64,000 bases of DNA. It comes from an uncultured Bacteroidales bacterium (GTDB taxonomy: Bacteria; Bacteroidota; Bacteroidia; Bacteroidales; P3). Positions 45,689-54,812 of this stretch are shown piece after piece. The DNA is taken from positions 39,117 through 103,116 of the forward strand of contig CAJOFL010000003.1 in assembly GCA_905233895.1 (NCBI GenBank), in the 5' to 3' direction. Each line of letters starts with the position of its first letter. The first letter of the stretch is position 1. The notes under the pieces were generated by a model. It had not been told where the DNA came from and did no database searches. It saw nothing but the letters and a program-made list of their open reading frames with translations. A program made the position numbers and the translations under genes.

Positions 45689-46726
45689 ATGAAAACGGTA
45701 CTTGTTACAGGTAGTGCGGGATTCATTGGTGCGAACTTGGTATTGCGTCTCTTTAAGGAGATGCAGAATGGGGTTGTTGTTGGGTTGGACAATATGAACA
45801 ACTACTATGATCCGTCACTTAAGGAATACCGACTCGTGGAGATAGAGAAGGCAAAGCCTGCCGATATTGAGTACATATTTGTTAAAGGCAGCATTGCTGA
45901 CAAAGAACTTGTGGATAGGCTCTTTGCCGAATACAAGTTTGACGTAGTGGTCAACCTAGCTGCTCAGGCCGGAGTGCGCTACAGTATCGAGAATCCCGAT
46001 GTTTATATAGAGAGCAACATTATCGGCTTCTATAATATTCTGGAGGCATGCCGCCACAACCCCGTTGAGCATCTTGTATACGCATCTTCGAGCAGCGTCT
46101 ACGGTGGCAACATGAAGGTTCCCTTTGCGGTAGAGGATAGGGTGGACAACCCCGTGAGCCTATATGCCGCCACCAAGAAGAGCAACGAGCTTTTTGCCCA
46201 CTGCTACAGTAAGCTCTATAACATCCCCAGCACAGGATTGCGCTTCTTTACCGTCTACGGCCCTGCAGGGCGACCCGATATGGCCTACTTTGGCTTTACC
46301 AACAAGCTGCTGAAGGGTGAGACTATCCAAATTTACAATTATGGCAACTGCCGCCGCGACTTCACCTACGTGGACGACATTGTGGAAGGCATTGTGCGTG
46401 TGATGGCCAAGGCCCCTGCCAAGCGTAACGGCGAAGATGGACTTCCTATCCCACCGTATGCAGTTTACAACATCGGTGGCGGTCAGCCAGAGAATCTGCT
46501 GGACTTTGTGCAGACCTTGCAGGAGGAGCTTTTGCGGGCAGGTGTGCTACCGCAGGACTACGACTTCGAAGCACACAAGCAACTGGTTGCAATGCAACCT
46601 GGTGACGTTCCAGTCACTTATGCAGATAGTACTGCTCTGGAAAGAGATTTTGGCTTTACACCCAAGATAACACTTAGAGAAGGCTTGAGAAAGTTTGCAG
46701 AATGGTATAAAGAATACTACGGGTAA
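45689..46726 (+). CDS. UDP-glucuronate 4-epimerase-like SDR
   Basis: 345 residues, extended SDR. 'VLVTGSAGFIGANLVLRL' NAD motif, 'VVGLDNMNNYYDPSLKEYRL' (the phrase typical of UDP-glucuronate epimerases such as WbnF/GlaE), 'ASSSSVYGGN', catalytic 'YAATKKSNE' (YxxxK), 'GPAGRPDMAYFGF'. Converts UDP-GlcA to UDP-GalA. A 273-base gap follows, so transcription may be re-started for the next gene. Confidence 0.9.
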   Translation: MKTVLVTGSAGFIGANLVLRLFKEMQNGVVVGLDNMNNYYDPSLKEYRLVEIEKAKPADIEYIFVKGSIADKELVDRLFAEYKFDVVVNLAAQAGVRYSIENPDVYIESNIIGFYNILEACRHNPVEHLVYASSSSVYGGNMKVPFAVEDRVDNPVSLYAATKKSNELFAHCYSKLYNIPSTGLRFFTVYGPAGRPDMAYFGFTNKLLKGETIQIYNYGNCRRDFTYVDDIVEGIVRVMAKAPAKRNGEDGLPIPPYAVYNIGGGQPENLLDFVQTLQEELLRAGVLPQDYDFEAHKQLVAMQPGDVPVTYADSTALERDFGFTPKITLREGLRKFAEWYKEYYG

Positions 46727-46851
46727 GAAATTCCGGTAGCAGTGGCTCACTGTCATTACGCTTAGCTATAGTTTTTGACATGGTTGAAAGTTCATCCACA
46801 CATCCTCGAAAGCCCTACAATATAATCTGAAAAGGAACGGGCATAGGTTAG

Positions 46852-46872
46852 ACATCTAACATCTAACATCTT
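46852..46872. repeat. 7-bp tandem repeat, three copies
   Basis: ACATCTA, ACATCTA, ACATCTT in the 273-base gap between the two epimerase genes. The upstream GTTAGA can pair with the first TCTAAC. Confidence 0.7.
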
Positions 46873-46999
46873 ACCCCTTCCCTCTTTCATCAGACACTAA
46901 GCGAGGAGGTGAACCCGCTGGTCTCTCAAATATGGTTCAATTCCCAGAGGGTTCTGTCTTCTTCTCAACAATTCGAATAATCAATCAATATTTGGTATT

Positions 47000-47974
47000 A
47001 TGTTATACACCGAACTTCAATTTCCCAAGAACAGCCTGTTTTTAGTTACCGGTGGAGCCGGTTTTATTGGTTCAAACCTCTGTGAGGCTATCTTGAAAAT
47101 GGCTCACCGTGTGCGTTGCCTCGACGACCTCAGCACTGGCAAGCAGGCCAACGTGGATCTGCTGAGCGGCAATCCTAATTATGAATTCATCAAGGGCGAT
47201 ATCAAAGATCTTGATACTTGCATGAAAGCCTGTGAAGGTGTAGATTATGTATTGAATGAAGCAGCTTGGGGCAGTGTGCCTCGCAGCATCGAGATGCCGC
47301 TGTTCTATTGTGCTAACAACATTCAAGGTACCCTCAACATGATGGAAGCTGCTCGCCAGAAAGGGGTGAAGACCTTTGTGTATGCCTCCAGTAGCTCGGT
47401 GTATGGCGATGAGGCTCACCTGCCAAAGCAGGAAGGCGTGGAGGGCAATCTGCTCAGCCCATACGCCTTGACCAAACGCTGTGATGAGGAGTGGGCAAAA
47501 CAGTACCACCGTCATTATGGTCTGAAGGTGATAGGCCTGCGTTACTTCAACGTGTTTGGCCGCCGTCAGGACCCGCATGGGGCGTATGCGGCTGTCATCC
47601 CCAAGTTCATCAAGCAGTTGCTCAACGATGAGCGTCCAACCATCAATGGTGACGGGAAGCAGAGTCGCGATTTTACATATATTGAAAATGTCATTGAGGC
47701 TAACCTCAAAGCGTGTTTGGCACCTGATGAAGCCAGCGGTGAAGCTTTCAACGTGGCTTACGGTGGTCGTGAATACTTGATTGACATCTATTACGACCTT
47801 ACTAAAGCTCTTGGTAAGAATATTGAACCTATCTTTGGACCTGATCGTGCAGGTGACATCAAGCATAGTAATGCAGATATCAGTAAGGCTAAACGGCTTT
47901 TGAGTTATGACCCACAGTATGACTTTGCCCGTGGATTGAATGAGGCTATCGAATGGTATAAGGCAAACCTGTAA
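47000..47974 (+). CDS. UDP-N-acetylglucosamine 4-epimerase, WbpP-like
   Basis: 324 residues, extended SDR. 'LVTGGAGFIGSNLCEAIL', 'GVDYVLNEAAWGSVPRSIEMP', 'YASSSSVYGDE', 'SPYALTKRCDE' (YxxxK), 'RYFNVFGRRQDPHGAYAAVIPKFI'. The 'QAAxxSVPRSIxxP' and 'FNVFGRRQDP' phrases mark the WbpP/Gne group that interconverts UDP-GlcNAc and UDP-GalNAc. The following dehydrogenase would oxidise the product. Confidence 0.9.
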   Translation: MLYTELQFPKNSLFLVTGGAGFIGSNLCEAILKMAHRVRCLDDLSTGKQANVDLLSGNPNYEFIKGDIKDLDTCMKACEGVDYVLNEAAWGSVPRSIEMPLFYCANNIQGTLNMMEAARQKGVKTFVYASSSSVYGDEAHLPKQEGVEGNLLSPYALTKRCDEEWAKQYHRHYGLKVIGLRYFNVFGRRQDPHGAYAAVIPKFIKQLLNDERPTINGDGKQSRDFTYIENVIEANLKACLAPDEASGEAFNVAYGGREYLIDIYYDLTKALGKNIEPIFGPDRAGDIKHSNADISKAKRLLSYDPQYDFARGLNEAIEWYKANL

Positions 47975-48041
47975 AGATTATACTGTAAAGGTTATAGGTT
48001 AATGATTAAAGTGTAAGGAAATAAATAAAATACAATATACA

Positions 48042-49310
48042 ATGAAAAACACTAAGATTTGTGTAATCGGATTAGGTTATGTTGGCTTGCCCCTAGCCCG
48101 CTTGTTTTCAACCAAGTACCCCACTGTCGGTTTCGACATGAACCAAAACCGTTGTGATGCCCTCATGGCTGGTCACGACTCCACCCTCGAAGTGGCTGAC
48201 GACCTCCTGCAGGATGCCATCAAAAATCACGGTTTCATCTGCACCAGCGACATCGAGAAGATTCGCGACTGCAACTTCTACATCGTGGCAGTTCCCACCC
48301 CTGTGGATGACGACAACAATCCTGACCTCACACCTCTTGTGGGTGCCAGTACCACCGTGGGTAAGGTCATTGGGAAAGGCGATGTGGTGGTTTACGAATC
48401 CACCGTCTATCCTGGCGTTACCGAAGACGAGTGCATCCCTGTGGTGGAAAAGGTTTCTGGCCTGAAGATGAATGTCGATTTCTACGGTGGTTATAGCCCC
48501 GAGCGTATCAACCCTGGTGACAAACAGCACACCGTAGAGCATATCAAGAAGGTAACCTCTGGTTCCACCCCCGAGATCGGCAAGTATGTTAACGAGGTAT
48601 ACGCTAGTGTTATCACAGCAGGTACCCATTTGGCTCCAACTATGAAGGTCGCCGAAGCTGCAAAGGTGATTGAGAACAGCCAGCGTGACATCAACATCGC
48701 TTTTGTGAACGAACTTTCCAAGATTTTCAACAAGATGGGTATCGACACTCTCGATGTGCTGGAGGCTGCTGGAACCAAGTGGAATTTCCTGCCCTTCCGT
48801 CCAGGCTTGGTGGGTGGCCACTGCATCGGTGTTGATCCTTACTATCTGGCCCAGTGCGCTCAGCGTCATGGCTATAATCCTGAGATTATCCTTGCAGGTC
48901 GTCGTATGAACGACGGCATGGGTGAGTATGTGGCCACAGAGACCATCAAGCTGATGCTGAAGAAGGGTATTCAGGTATTGAACTCCAACATCCTTATTCT
49001 TGGCTTCACCTTCAAAGAGAACTGCCCCGATGTGCGTAATACCAAGGTTGTCGACATCTATAATGCTTTGAAGGAATATAATCTCAACATCACGGTTTAC
49101 GACCCCTGGGCCAATCCTGCCATTGTAGAGCATGAGTATGGCATTAAGGTAGTGAATGAACTGCCTACCGAGAAGTTCGATGCTTGCGTAGCAGCTGTGG
49201 CTCACAAGAAGTTTGAGGGCTTGGATGTTCCTGCCCTGCTGAAGGACAAGCACGTCATCTTCGATGTGAAGTGCACGCTTGACCGCAGCATTGTTGACGG
49301 ACGTCTCTAA
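48042..49310 (+). CDS. UDP-N-acetyl-D-galactosamine 6-dehydrogenase, WbpO/TviB-like
   Basis: 422 residues. 'VIGLGYVGLPLARLF' NAD motif, 'VAVPTPVDDDNNPDLTPL', 'FYGGYSPERINPGDK', catalytic cysteine in 'GLVGGHCIGVDPYYL', 'FTFKENCPDVRNTKVVD'. These phrases distinguish the UDP-HexNAc dehydrogenases (WbpO, TviB, WbpA) from Ugd. With the WbpP-like epimerase upstream, UDP-GalNAc to UDP-GalNAcA is the likeliest reaction; UDP-GlcNAc oxidation is the alternative. Confidence 0.9.
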   Translation: MKNTKICVIGLGYVGLPLARLFSTKYPTVGFDMNQNRCDALMAGHDSTLEVADDLLQDAIKNHGFICTSDIEKIRDCNFYIVAVPTPVDDDNNPDLTPLVGASTTVGKVIGKGDVVVYESTVYPGVTEDECIPVVEKVSGLKMNVDFYGGYSPERINPGDKQHTVEHIKKVTSGSTPEIGKYVNEVYASVITAGTHLAPTMKVAEAAKVIENSQRDINIAFVNELSKIFNKMGIDTLDVLEAAGTKWNFLPFRPGLVGGHCIGVDPYYLAQCAQRHGYNPEIILAGRRMNDGMGEYVATETIKLMLKKGIQVLNSNILILGFTFKENCPDVRNTKVVDIYNALKEYNLNITVYDPWANPAIVEHEYGIKVVNELPTEKFDACVAAVAHKKFEGLDVPALLKDKHVIFDVKCTLDRSIVDGRL

Positions 49311-49324
49311 TCCTAAAACATAAT

Positions 49325-49377
49325 CTCCACGTATCGCGCGTATCGCGGATATGAGAAGATACGTGTGATACGTGGAG
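49325..49377. repeat. 20-bp-stem inverted repeat
   Basis: CTCCACGTATC... at 49325-49344 pairs with 49358-49377 along all 20 positions (two G-U pairs as RNA) with a 13-base loop. Sits in the 83-base gap between the dehydrogenase and the acyltransferase gene, where base composition changes. No U-tract follows; it may be an mRNA-processing hairpin, a weak terminator or a mobile palindromic repeat. Confidence 0.8.
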
Positions 49378-49393
49378 CAATAGCACCATAAAC

Positions 49394-50424
49394 ATGGAAC
49401 AAAAGAGAGAGAAAGTTCGACTTGATGAAGTGACCTTTATGCGTTTCATCTTACCTTTGTTGATTGTATTCTATCACTCATTTCTTTGTTATTGCAATGG
49501 AGCATGGGATGAACCGGCGGGTTATGTTGATATTCCATTGTACAAATGGCTGTGTCGAACATCTTTTGCATTCACGCTTGAGGCATTTGTGTTTATTTCG
49601 GGCTATCTGTTTGCATTTCAACGAATCACCCTACATCGAACGGGGGGGTGGTTGTCAATAAGTTGAAACGATTGATTCTCCCAAGCATTATTTTCAGTAT
49701 TGCTTATTTCATCATCTTCTACCAATACCAGGGAGTGGGAAGTACTATCTATTCAATCATCAATGGTTGTGGCCATATGTGGTATCTGCCGATGCTTTTT
49801 TGGTGTTTTGTCGGGGGCTGGTTATTGGAACAGATTCAAATCCATGATGGTTGGAAATTCCTATTTGTGGTGTTGCTGAACTTATTTGCTTTTTCAGGCC
49901 TGCCATTGCAGTTGTCGGGTGCTCTCACATTTATGGTCTATTTCTATGGTGGTTTCTTGTGTTACAAGTATTCTGACAAAATAAAGACTATGGTTAATCC
50001 TAGAAACATTGCCATTGCATGGGTTGTTTTTGTGTTATGTTTCGCCATCCTTCGCCCTTTGCGGGATTGTTTAGTTGTGAACGATTCTGTATCAACTATG
50101 CATAGGTTGCTATTGAGGGTGGCCAACCATGCTTGCCAATTGATTTACGCTTGGGCTGGGGTGATGGCTTTTTATTTTTCAGCGGTTTGGTTTGCAGGCA
50201 AACATCAATTGTCGAATTTCGCCAAGAGTATAGCTGCCTGTAGCTTCGGCATTTACCTGTTCCAACAATTTGTTCTCATGATTCTTTATTACAAAACGGA
50301 ATTCCCTGTCGTTGTTGGACCTTATTTGTTGCCCTGGTGCGGATTTGCCGTTGCATCGGCAGCATCGTACTGTCTGTCGGCATTGTTGCTCAAAACGAAG
50401 ACGGGCCGTTTTTTAATAGGGTGA
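49394..50424 (+). pseudogene. Acyltransferase 3 family membrane protein, out of frame at a G7 run
   Basis: Two ORFs cover one protein of about 343 residues. The first (49394-49666) has the family N-terminus: 'DEVTFMRFILPLLIVFYHSF' and 'TSFAFTLEAFVFISGYLFAFQ' (arginine and histidine of the AT3 family are visible). The second (from 49648) continues with 'VNKLKRLILPSIIFSIAYFIIF' and eight or so membrane helices to the end. The break is at GGGGGGG (49642-49648); one added G would join the frames as T-G-G-V-V-N. Members O-acetylate or otherwise acylate surface glycans. Either switched off by slippage, mutated or misassembled. Confidence 0.8.
49642..49648 (+). repeat. G7 homopolymer run at the frame break
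   Basis: Seven consecutive G in a gene that is otherwise AT-rich. Codons 83-85 of the acyltransferase. Eight or five G would restore the reading frame. Confidence 0.9.
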
Positions 50425-50448
50425 TTTTATAGGATAAGTATAGAATAA

Positions 50449-51708
50449 ATGAATCTACAAAATAAAATTGAAAAAGTAAAACAAGCAAGCAAAAGCAAGG
50501 ATGGAAAGGTTTTGATTCAAAACGTGACGTATCTTTCTATTCTTCAACTTGCTTCGTATTTGTTTCCTTTGATAACAGTCCCGTACCTTGCGAGGGTTAT
50601 TGGTGCATCAGGGTATGGTAAGATTGCATTTGCATCAGCAGTAATTTTATGGGTTCAGACTGTAGTGAATTGGGGGTTCAATTTGACGGCTACAAGGGAT
50701 GTGGCAAAAAACCGGGATAATTTGGAAAAAGTATCTGAGATTTTCTCAAATGTATTGTGGTCAAGAGTCTTTTTGATGTGCTTGTCGGCACTTGTGCTGT
50801 TTGTTTTAGTTCTTGTGGTCCCAAAGTTCAAAGAAGATTGGATGGTTTTGCTATTCACATTTTTGTTAATACCGGGTCATATCATGTTTCCTGAGTGGTT
50901 CTTTCAGGCTATGGAAAAAATGAAATTCACAACAATTCTTAACATTGTTTCAAAATTGTTGTTTACTGGAGCTATATTTTGGGTTATTCGCGATTCTGGA
51001 GATTATTTATATCACCCATTATGCATTTCGTTGGGGTATCTGGTGTCGGGTGTCGTCACTTTTTATTTGATAATAAAAAAGTGGCATGTACGTATTCTTC
51101 ATGTGCGCTTCAGAACCATTATCCAGACGATTAGGTCCAGCAGTGATGTGTTTCTGAACAACCTGTTCCCGAATTTCTACAATAGTCTCTCTTCTGTCAT
51201 ACTCGGTTTTGTATCGGGCAGTGTGGCGAATGGTATTCTTGATGCTGGTGGCAAGTTTGTCGCTCTGTCTCGACAGATGTTGGGTGTTATTTCCGCTGCT
51301 TTCTTTCCGTTTTTATCACGTAGGATAGAAAAACATTATGTTTTGGAAAGGATTAACATGGCTTTGGCAGTTTTCATCGCAGCAGGGCTGTTCCTTTTTG
51401 CACCGTTGTTGATAAAATGGTTCTACACTCCGGAGTTTTCAGATGCCGTTACGGTACTTAGAATAATGTGTGTATCTTTAATCTTCTTAACCATGAATAG
51501 TGTTTACGGCGCAAACTATATGATAATAATGGGCTATGAGAGAGAATTGCGGCGTATCACCATGTGGGCCTCCATTGGAGGTCTGCTAATAGCCTATCCT
51601 CTTATTTATTACTTCTCATACATTGGTGCTGCACTTACCGTCACACTCTCGCGTGCAATGATTGGATTAGGTGCTATGTGGTATAGCAAAATAAAGATTA
51701 AAGAATAA
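50449..51708 (+). CDS. wzx: Oligosaccharide flippase, Wzx-like
   Basis: 419 residues with about twelve hydrophobic segments. 'LQLASYLFPLITVPYLARVIGASGYGKIAFASA' at the N-terminus is the signature of polysaccharide-biosynthesis Wzx proteins, and 'WGFNLTATRDVAKNRDN' follows. It moves undecaprenyl-linked repeat units across the inner membrane. The gene is 24 bases after the acyltransferase and 13 before the polymerase. Confidence 0.9.
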   Translation: MNLQNKIEKVKQASKSKDGKVLIQNVTYLSILQLASYLFPLITVPYLARVIGASGYGKIAFASAVILWVQTVVNWGFNLTATRDVAKNRDNLEKVSEIFSNVLWSRVFLMCLSALVLFVLVLVVPKFKEDWMVLLFTFLLIPGHIMFPEWFFQAMEKMKFTTILNIVSKLLFTGAIFWVIRDSGDYLYHPLCISLGYLVSGVVTFYLIIKKWHVRILHVRFRTIIQTIRSSSDVFLNNLFPNFYNSLSSVILGFVSGSVANGILDAGGKFVALSRQMLGVISAAFFPFLSRRIEKHYVLERINMALAVFIAAGLFLFAPLLIKWFYTPEFSDAVTVLRIMCVSLIFLTMNSVYGANYMIIMGYERELRRITMWASIGGLLIAYPLIYYFSYIGAALTVTLSRAMIGLGAMWYSKIKIKE

Positions 51709-51721
51709 AACAAAGATTTAT

Positions 51722-52846
51722 ATGCAAACTGGTACTAAAAAATATAATAAGTACTGTCTGATTAGAGACTTGGCTGCATTATTCATTTTAGGAATTTTGC
51801 TTGGCCATTTGATCAGGATTCCCATTATTGTATGGAGAATATTATTTGTGATAGAAATAGTTGTAGCAATTGTTGCTAACGTTAATTATTTAAACAAAAT
51901 CGAAGGATACATTTTGGCATTAGCATCATATTGTGCCATCTCTTTCATGATAACGTTCTCTCCGGATCAAATAACAATTATTGGAGCTATCTTGTTTACT
52001 GTGCCCACCGTTATTTTGTTTAAGTTTCTGGATTCAAAAGAGGTTATTACACAAAAGTGGATTAATGTTTGGTGCGTTATATTTGTCATAGCAGCAGTGA
52101 TTTTCTACCGCTACAAGGAGAGCGTTTTTTTTGAAGAATTCTTTGAACAGGCTGAATATGGTTTTACTAATAATGCATCAACAGTATTTACAGGGCTACT
52201 TGTTCTTCTTTTGTTATCTGATAAAAAAGTAATTGTTTGGGGCTGTTTTGTGGTTTGTTGGTATTTTCTTTTGCTTTCTTCTAAGAGAGGTAATATTGCT
52301 GAAGCATTAATACCTTCAATTGTTCTTTTTTTTCAGATGCAAAAAGATGGTAAAAGAAAAATTTGGAACTTCCTTTTTGTCACAGCCCTTTTTGCTGCTG
52401 CAATATACTTCGGCATGCAATTTTTTGAAAAGAATACGTATCTTACCAACAAGATAGATGTATCAGGCGCAAACGGCAGGGATGTTATTTGGGCGAATTT
52501 GATTAATGAATGGTCGATGTCTTCGAGTCCGTTTAAGGTGATTTTTGGATATGGTATTAAAGGAACGTTGGCGTTAGGCGGTATCCGAGCCCACAATGAT
52601 TTCCTTGAGATTTTGGTGGACTTTGGATTGATAGGCATAGTACTGCAAATGGGCGTTTTCGTGTCACTTTTCAAACTATTGAAATTCAAAATATCGTATA
52701 GATTGATAATGATAGCAGCTATAAGTGTGTATTTTTTGAAAAGTATGATATCCATGGGTTTTACAGATCCATTGAATGTATTTACCTTTATGACTATGGG
52801 TATTGTTATATCTAGATACGAAAAACAATTTAAATTAAAAAATTAA
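51722..52846 (+). CDS. O-antigen polymerase-like membrane protein, Wzy candidate
   Basis: 374 residues, about ten hydrophobic segments. 'YFLLLSSKRGNIAEALIPS' and the loop 'KVIFGYGIKGTLALGGIRAHNDFLEILVDFGLIGIVLQMG' resemble the Wzy/O-antigen ligase superfamily (RG motif and H-N-D-x-x-E in the periplasmic loop). Its position right after Wzx supports a role as the repeat-unit polymerase. Wzy proteins diverge strongly, so the call rests on topology, these motifs and context. Confidence 0.8.
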   Translation: MQTGTKKYNKYCLIRDLAALFILGILLGHLIRIPIIVWRILFVIEIVVAIVANVNYLNKIEGYILALASYCAISFMITFSPDQITIIGAILFTVPTVILFKFLDSKEVITQKWINVWCVIFVIAAVIFYRYKESVFFEEFFEQAEYGFTNNASTVFTGLLVLLLLSDKKVIVWGCFVVCWYFLLLSSKRGNIAEALIPSIVLFFQMQKDGKRKIWNFLFVTALFAAAIYFGMQFFEKNTYLTNKIDVSGANGRDVIWANLINEWSMSSSPFKVIFGYGIKGTLALGGIRAHNDFLEILVDFGLIGIVLQMGVFVSLFKLLKFKISYRLIMIAAISVYFLKSMISMGFTDPLNVFTFMTMGIVISRYEKQFKLKN

Positions 52847-52916
52847 GACAAACAAAAAATAGAAATTAATAACTGATTTTAAACAATTGATTATAAATAT
52901 AAACAATTCTTATCTG

Positions 52917-53831
52917 ATGAATACTTTTTTTCTCTATTTGAAAAATCCTAAGATTTTGGGCAATGTTATTCTTTCACGATGCGGTTGGATTCCAGACAAA
53001 CTATTTTTAAAGTTGAAATTTTATCTTAATATGGGCAGGTGTTTGGATTTAAAGAATCCGCATACATTTAGTGAGAAGCTTCAGTGGTTGAAATTATATA
53101 ATCGTCGATCCGAATACACAATAATGGTGGATAAAGTCAAGGCTAAGGAATATGTTGCAGCCGTTTTAGGTAATGAATATATTATTCCCACCTTAGGTGT
53201 TTGGAGTGACCCAGAAGAAATTAATTTCGACTCTTTGCCAGAACGATTCGTGCTGAAATGCAATCATAATAGCGGCACTGGAATGTATATATGCAAGGAC
53301 AAATCAAAGATGGATGTGGAGAAGGTTAAATCTGAGTTGAGAAAAGGACTAAAGGAGAATTATTTTAAAAAGAACCGAGAATGGCCTTACAAAAATGTTC
53401 CTAGGCGTATATTGGCAGAACAGTATATTGATCCGATTCCAGGGAAACAGGACTTGCCGGACTATAAGTTCTTTTGCTTTGAGGGCGAGCCTAAGTATTG
53501 TCAGGTTATTAGTGGACGGGAAACAAAGATGTGCATTGATTTCTTTGATCACGAATGGGTTCATCAACCATTTCATGAACCCCGTGATTATCCGTTTGCA
53601 GATGTAGTGCCTCAAAAACCGGAGCATTTCGAGTTGATGTGGAGCGCGGCTCGTAAATTGGCGGAAGGTCAACATTTTTCACGTATTGATTTTTATGATA
53701 ACGGAGACCATTTTTTCTTTGGAGAGATAACATTTTTCCCAACAAGCGGAATGGGGGGGGTTGACCCGAATGATTACGATGCCATCTTTGGAGCGATGAT
53801 AAAGCTGCCTGTTGATGACCGGATTGGGTAA
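52917..53831 (+). CDS. TupA-like ATP-grasp protein, phase-variable candidate
   Basis: 304 residues from ATG 52917; the TTG ten codons upstream in the track is not needed. 'NPHTFSEKLQWLKLYNRRSEYTIMVDKVKAKEYVAAVLG', 'YIIPTLGVWSDPEEINFDSLPERFVLKCNHNSG', 'EWPYKNVPRRILAEQYI', 'DYKFFCFEGEPKYCQV', 'RIDFYDNGDHFFFGEITFFPTSG' follow the TupA-like ATP-grasp family found in capsule loci. Members are thought to ligate amino acids or similar groups to glycans. A G8 run at codons 279-281 is in frame here; a change of one G would replace the last 25 residues. Confidence 0.85.
   Translation: MNTFFLYLKNPKILGNVILSRCGWIPDKLFLKLKFYLNMGRCLDLKNPHTFSEKLQWLKLYNRRSEYTIMVDKVKAKEYVAAVLGNEYIIPTLGVWSDPEEINFDSLPERFVLKCNHNSGTGMYICKDKSKMDVEKVKSELRKGLKENYFKKNREWPYKNVPRRILAEQYIDPIPGKQDLPDYKFFCFEGEPKYCQVISGRETKMCIDFFDHEWVHQPFHEPRDYPFADVVPQKPEHFELMWSAARKLAEGQHFSRIDFYDNGDHFFFGEITFFPTSGMGGVDPNDYDAIFGAMIKLPVDDRIG
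53753..53760 (+). repeat. G8 homopolymer run, in-frame state
   Basis: Eight consecutive G near the end of the TupA-like gene, encoding M-G-G-V. The gene is intact at this length. Confidence 0.9.
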
Positions 53832-53913
53832 AATAAGAATAATGGTGATGCAAATTTTTTTTGACTGAAATAACAACAATAATCAACGATAAGATTCCAT
53901 AATTGAAAAGAAT

Positions 53914-54801
53914 ATGCAGGAGAATTGTTTTAAAGAAGCGTACAAGACTAAGTTATTGGAAACATTTGACTTTATAAGTGATTATTTAAATCGCCATAAT
54001 TTTAATTGGTGGGGCGCTTATGGTACCTGCATTGGCGCTGTAAGACATAATGGACTAATTCCATGGGATGATGATATTGATATTTATTTGCCTAGATCTG
54101 ATTATGAGAAATTGATTGACCTAAGGGAGGATGTGAAGGGTTATGGTTTTGATTTGCTCTCTGCTCATAACAACGGTTGTGACAGTGTATATTATAAAAT
54201 TTGCAACATTTCAACTTCTCTTGTAGAAGATCGATTAATACCATACAATACGGGTGTTTTTATTGATATCTTCCCTTTAGATTATTATGATGGTACCACC
54301 CGGCAATTTAATAGGTTGCATGATAGCTATCGACGTTGGTCAAGATTGTATAAATTTTTGTGTATGCAGCCGAGTCCTAAAGAGACAATAAAACAACTGA
54401 AGATGCTTGACATGGCAAAATTTATTAAGAGTTCAACTCGTCAGTTGGCCCCTAAATTTTTAAATAAATTATCCATGTCTCAAATATTGAAAATAGAGAA
54501 GAAAATAGTTAATACAAATGAAGAAAAGAATATTGCCTCTTTTTGTGGACGTTATGGCATCAAAGAATTGTTTGAGACTCGGTGGTTTAATGGATATGAA
54601 CTAATGGATTTTGAGGAACGAAAGATGCGTGTTCCTTTAATGTTTCATGAATATCTGTCGCATGTGTATGGGGATTATATGAAATGCCCCGATGTCATAC
54701 CGGAATCCACACATGCCCAATATTATGTAAACCTAAAAGAACGGATTAATATTGATGAAATTAATAAACGTGTTAAAATGAAGGTTCGTAAAGAATGGTA
54801 A
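53914..54801 (+). CDS. LicD family phosphotransferase
   Basis: 295 residues. 'FNWWGAYGTCIGAVRHNGLIPWDDDIDIYLPRSDYEKL' is the LicD nucleotidyltransferase-fold motif with its metal-binding DDDID. LicD and fukutin-type enzymes transfer a phospho-alcohol (phosphocholine, phosphoribitol and relatives) from a CDP-activated donor to a sugar. The cytidylyltransferase fusion at 56.7 kb in the same operon would make such a donor. No choline kinase or transporter is seen, so choline is unlikely as the substrate. Confidence 0.88.
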   Translation: MQENCFKEAYKTKLLETFDFISDYLNRHNFNWWGAYGTCIGAVRHNGLIPWDDDIDIYLPRSDYEKLIDLREDVKGYGFDLLSAHNNGCDSVYYKICNISTSLVEDRLIPYNTGVFIDIFPLDYYDGTTRQFNRLHDSYRRWSRLYKFLCMQPSPKETIKQLKMLDMAKFIKSSTRQLAPKFLNKLSMSQILKIEKKIVNTNEEKNIASFCGRYGIKELFETRWFNGYELMDFEERKMRVPLMFHEYLSHVYGDYMKCPDVIPESTHAQYYVNLKERINIDEINKRVKMKVRKEW

Positions 54802-54812
54802 ATATTTTAAAG

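Noticed and set aside
46925-46955. GGTTCAATTCCCAGAGGG, resembling a tRNA T arm
   Set aside because: No acceptor or anticodon stem can be built around it; probably chance.
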